Source of the DNA: Clostridiales bacterium UBA1779
GTDB taxonomy: Bacteria; Bacillota; Clostridia; Oscillospirales; CAG-272
Length of the DNA: 45,182 bases
Direction of reading: 5' to 3'
NCBI GenBank assembly: GCA_002314565.1
Contig: DCGL01000116.1
Location: 1 to 45,182 of the forward strand
Below are positions 40,801 to 43,800 of the stretch, in pieces; the first letter of the stretch is position 1; every line of letters starts with the position of its first letter. The translations under genes were made by a program, and so were the position numbers. Under the pieces are notes generated by a model. The model did not search any database and was not told where the DNA came from. It worked only from the letters and a program-made list of their open reading frames with translations.

Positions 40801-43800
40801 GTCGGATTCGAGTATTCGGATGACCTTTCTTCACTCGGCGGCAGCTGCACATACAGCTACACCTACGACGTGACGGTCCCCGCAAACAGAGGAGTCGGCA
40901 CATACTCCATTACCCCGTCTGGACTTAGCTCTCAGAACTATGAAATTACCTTCGTACCCGGAACACTCACCGTAAACGCAAAGACCGTTACGATTACTCC
41001 GGATGCAAACCAGAAGAAGGTATTCAATACGTCTGATCCCGTATTCACGTATACGGCAGCGGGTCTTGTATACAATGACACGACAAGCGGTGCTCTTGCA
41101 AGAGTCAGCGGCGAAAACGTCGGTCTGTACAACCTGCTTCTCGGTACTGTCAGCGCAGGATCAAACTACAATATCAGCTTCACAACCGGCGTTAAGTTTG
41201 AAATAGTAAATGCCACAATCATTTACTCTCTTGCTTACAGCTCGGGCATTGCCTATGACGGACACAACCATACCGTAACAGTTAAGGTCACAACACCCGG
41301 TTCGGGCTACAGCGTGTATTATGCGGACAGCCAGGCGGGACTTGACTCAAACGGCACGGTACAGCCCGTATACAGCAATGCGGGAACCTACACGGTCTGG
41401 TACAGAATCGTTGCTGCAAACTACACGACTGTAACAGGCAGCCAGACCTTTACAATCAACACAAAGAAGCTTGACAAGCCTACGCTTGCGTCTTCAGGCT
41501 TCGTTTATGACAGCATAAGCCACGGCACTCTCATCGGGGTCACCGATGAAATGACGGTAACCGAAACTCAGTCGGGTGCTCTTCTGAACGTAAATGCCGG
41601 AACATATTCCGTAAGCATCGTTCCGAAGACCAACTACAGCTGGGACGGCGCTGCTGCCGGCTCTGCCGATACAAGCGCAGTCGTGCTTTCATGGACGATT
41701 TCGAAGAAGACTCTGACGGCAACGGCAGACTCAAAGACGGTAACCTACGGTGATGCCGTTCCCGTATATACGGTTTCGTACTCCGGCCTTGCCGCAAACG
41801 ATACCGTAGCGGTTATCAGCGGAACTCCTTCGTTCAGCTGCTCGTATGCACAGGGCTCAAATGCCGGAACGTATCAGATTACTGTTTCAGGCGTCAGCGC
41901 TTCGAACTACAATATCAGCTTCGTTCCCGGAACGCTGACGGTCAACAGACTGCCGATTGCCGTTCCCACAGCAGTCACCGGCCTTGTTTACAATGCAAAC
42001 GAACAGACTGCCGTAACTGCCGGAACCGGTTACTCGGTTGTAAGCGGCGGAAAGGGTACGAATGCCGGCAATTATACAGCAGTAGTCGCTGTCGACAGCA
42101 ATCATATCTGGGATCTTGCCGTCGATACTGCCGACAATCAGAACATTGACTGGAACATTGCAAAGGCAGAGGCTTACGTAAGCGTTGCAAATGCCGCAAA
42201 GGTTTACGGAGATGCCGATCCTGCATTCTCTTCAACCGTAACGGGTATGAAGGGAAGCGATTCGCTCACCGTAACTTATAACAGAGCAAACGGAGAAAAC
42301 ACAGGAAGCTATACAATCCGCGCCTCCGCTTCGAACGCAAACTACAACATTCACTTCACAGACGGAACTCTCGTAATTTCAAGGGCTTCGCTGACGGTTA
42401 CTGCAAATGGCAAGACGGTAAGCTACGGCGATAATGCTCCTGCTTACAACTATACGGTCAGCGGATATAAGAACGGCGACACTGAGTCGGTATTCAGTTC
42501 TTCAATCGTAATTTCCTGCACGTACGTAAAGGGAGATTCAATCGGTTCAAAGACTATTACCGTAAACGGTCCCGCGGTCCTTTCAAATTACAACGTTTCA
42601 TACGTCAACGGAACACTGACGGTTAACAAGCTGTCAATCACAGTCAAGGCCGACAGTAAGTCAAAGATTTTCGGAACCGCGGATCCTGAATTCACGGGAA
42701 CCGTAAATCCCGCACTTGTGAACTCCGGCGACCTCGGAGCGATTACTTACACGAGAGCAGCCGGCGAAAACGTCGGAACTTACACGATTACACCGCACTA
42801 TACGGATAATGCAAACTATTCGATTACTGTTGAAACAGGATTACTTACAATCAACACAAAGACAATAGTACGTCCGACAGCTTCTTCGGGACTCGTATAT
42901 AACGGAAGTGAACAGACCGGTGTTGCCGGCGGTGCGGGATATACCGTAACAAACGGTAAGAAGACCGAAGCCGGAAATTACACGGCAGTTGCAACACTTT
43001 CGGATACAGTCAACACGAAGTGGGACAACGGAAGCATAGATGCACAGAATATCGCCTGGTCAATTGCAAAGGCAGATATTACATACTACAGCGTCAGTGC
43101 AGGAAATCTCACTTACAACGGAAGCACTCAGACACCCGCTCTTACCGTGAGTGCAACGACGGTTGCCTCCCAGACTGCGGTATTCACTTACAGCACGTCA
43201 CAGAACGGAACATATACGACTGCATTACCCACTGTTATGAATGCAGGTACTTATACTTTCTGGTATAAGATCAATGCAAACAGCCACAACGAGGTCAGCG
43301 GTTCGTTTACTGTAAACGTTGCAAAACGACAGATTTCAGTTCCCACAGCCAATACCGGACTTATTTACAGCGGTTCCGAACAGACCGGTGTAAATAACGT
43401 AGCGGGACTTTACGTCTTCACCGACAATAAGGCAACGTACGTAGGCTCATACACAACGAAGGTGGACCTTGCCGACAGCGCAAACAACGAGTGGACTGAC
43501 GGCACGGTTTCCCAGAAGACTGTTGGCTGGTCAATCGCCAAGGCTGCATATCCTAAGACATACACGCTTTCGGATATGACCTACACCTACGACGGAATTG
43601 CACATATTCCGGATTACAATGCGGCTGAAATTGCATCGGACGGCATTCTCGTAAGCTGGGATCACACTCAGACCAACGTCGGCTCATCGGCAATCACGGC
43701 TATCTTCTCATTTGCAGATACCGATGAAAGCGTTGTGACAAATCAGGCACACAACTATTATGCTCCCGTTTCACAGACGGCAGTTGTTACCATCGTTGCA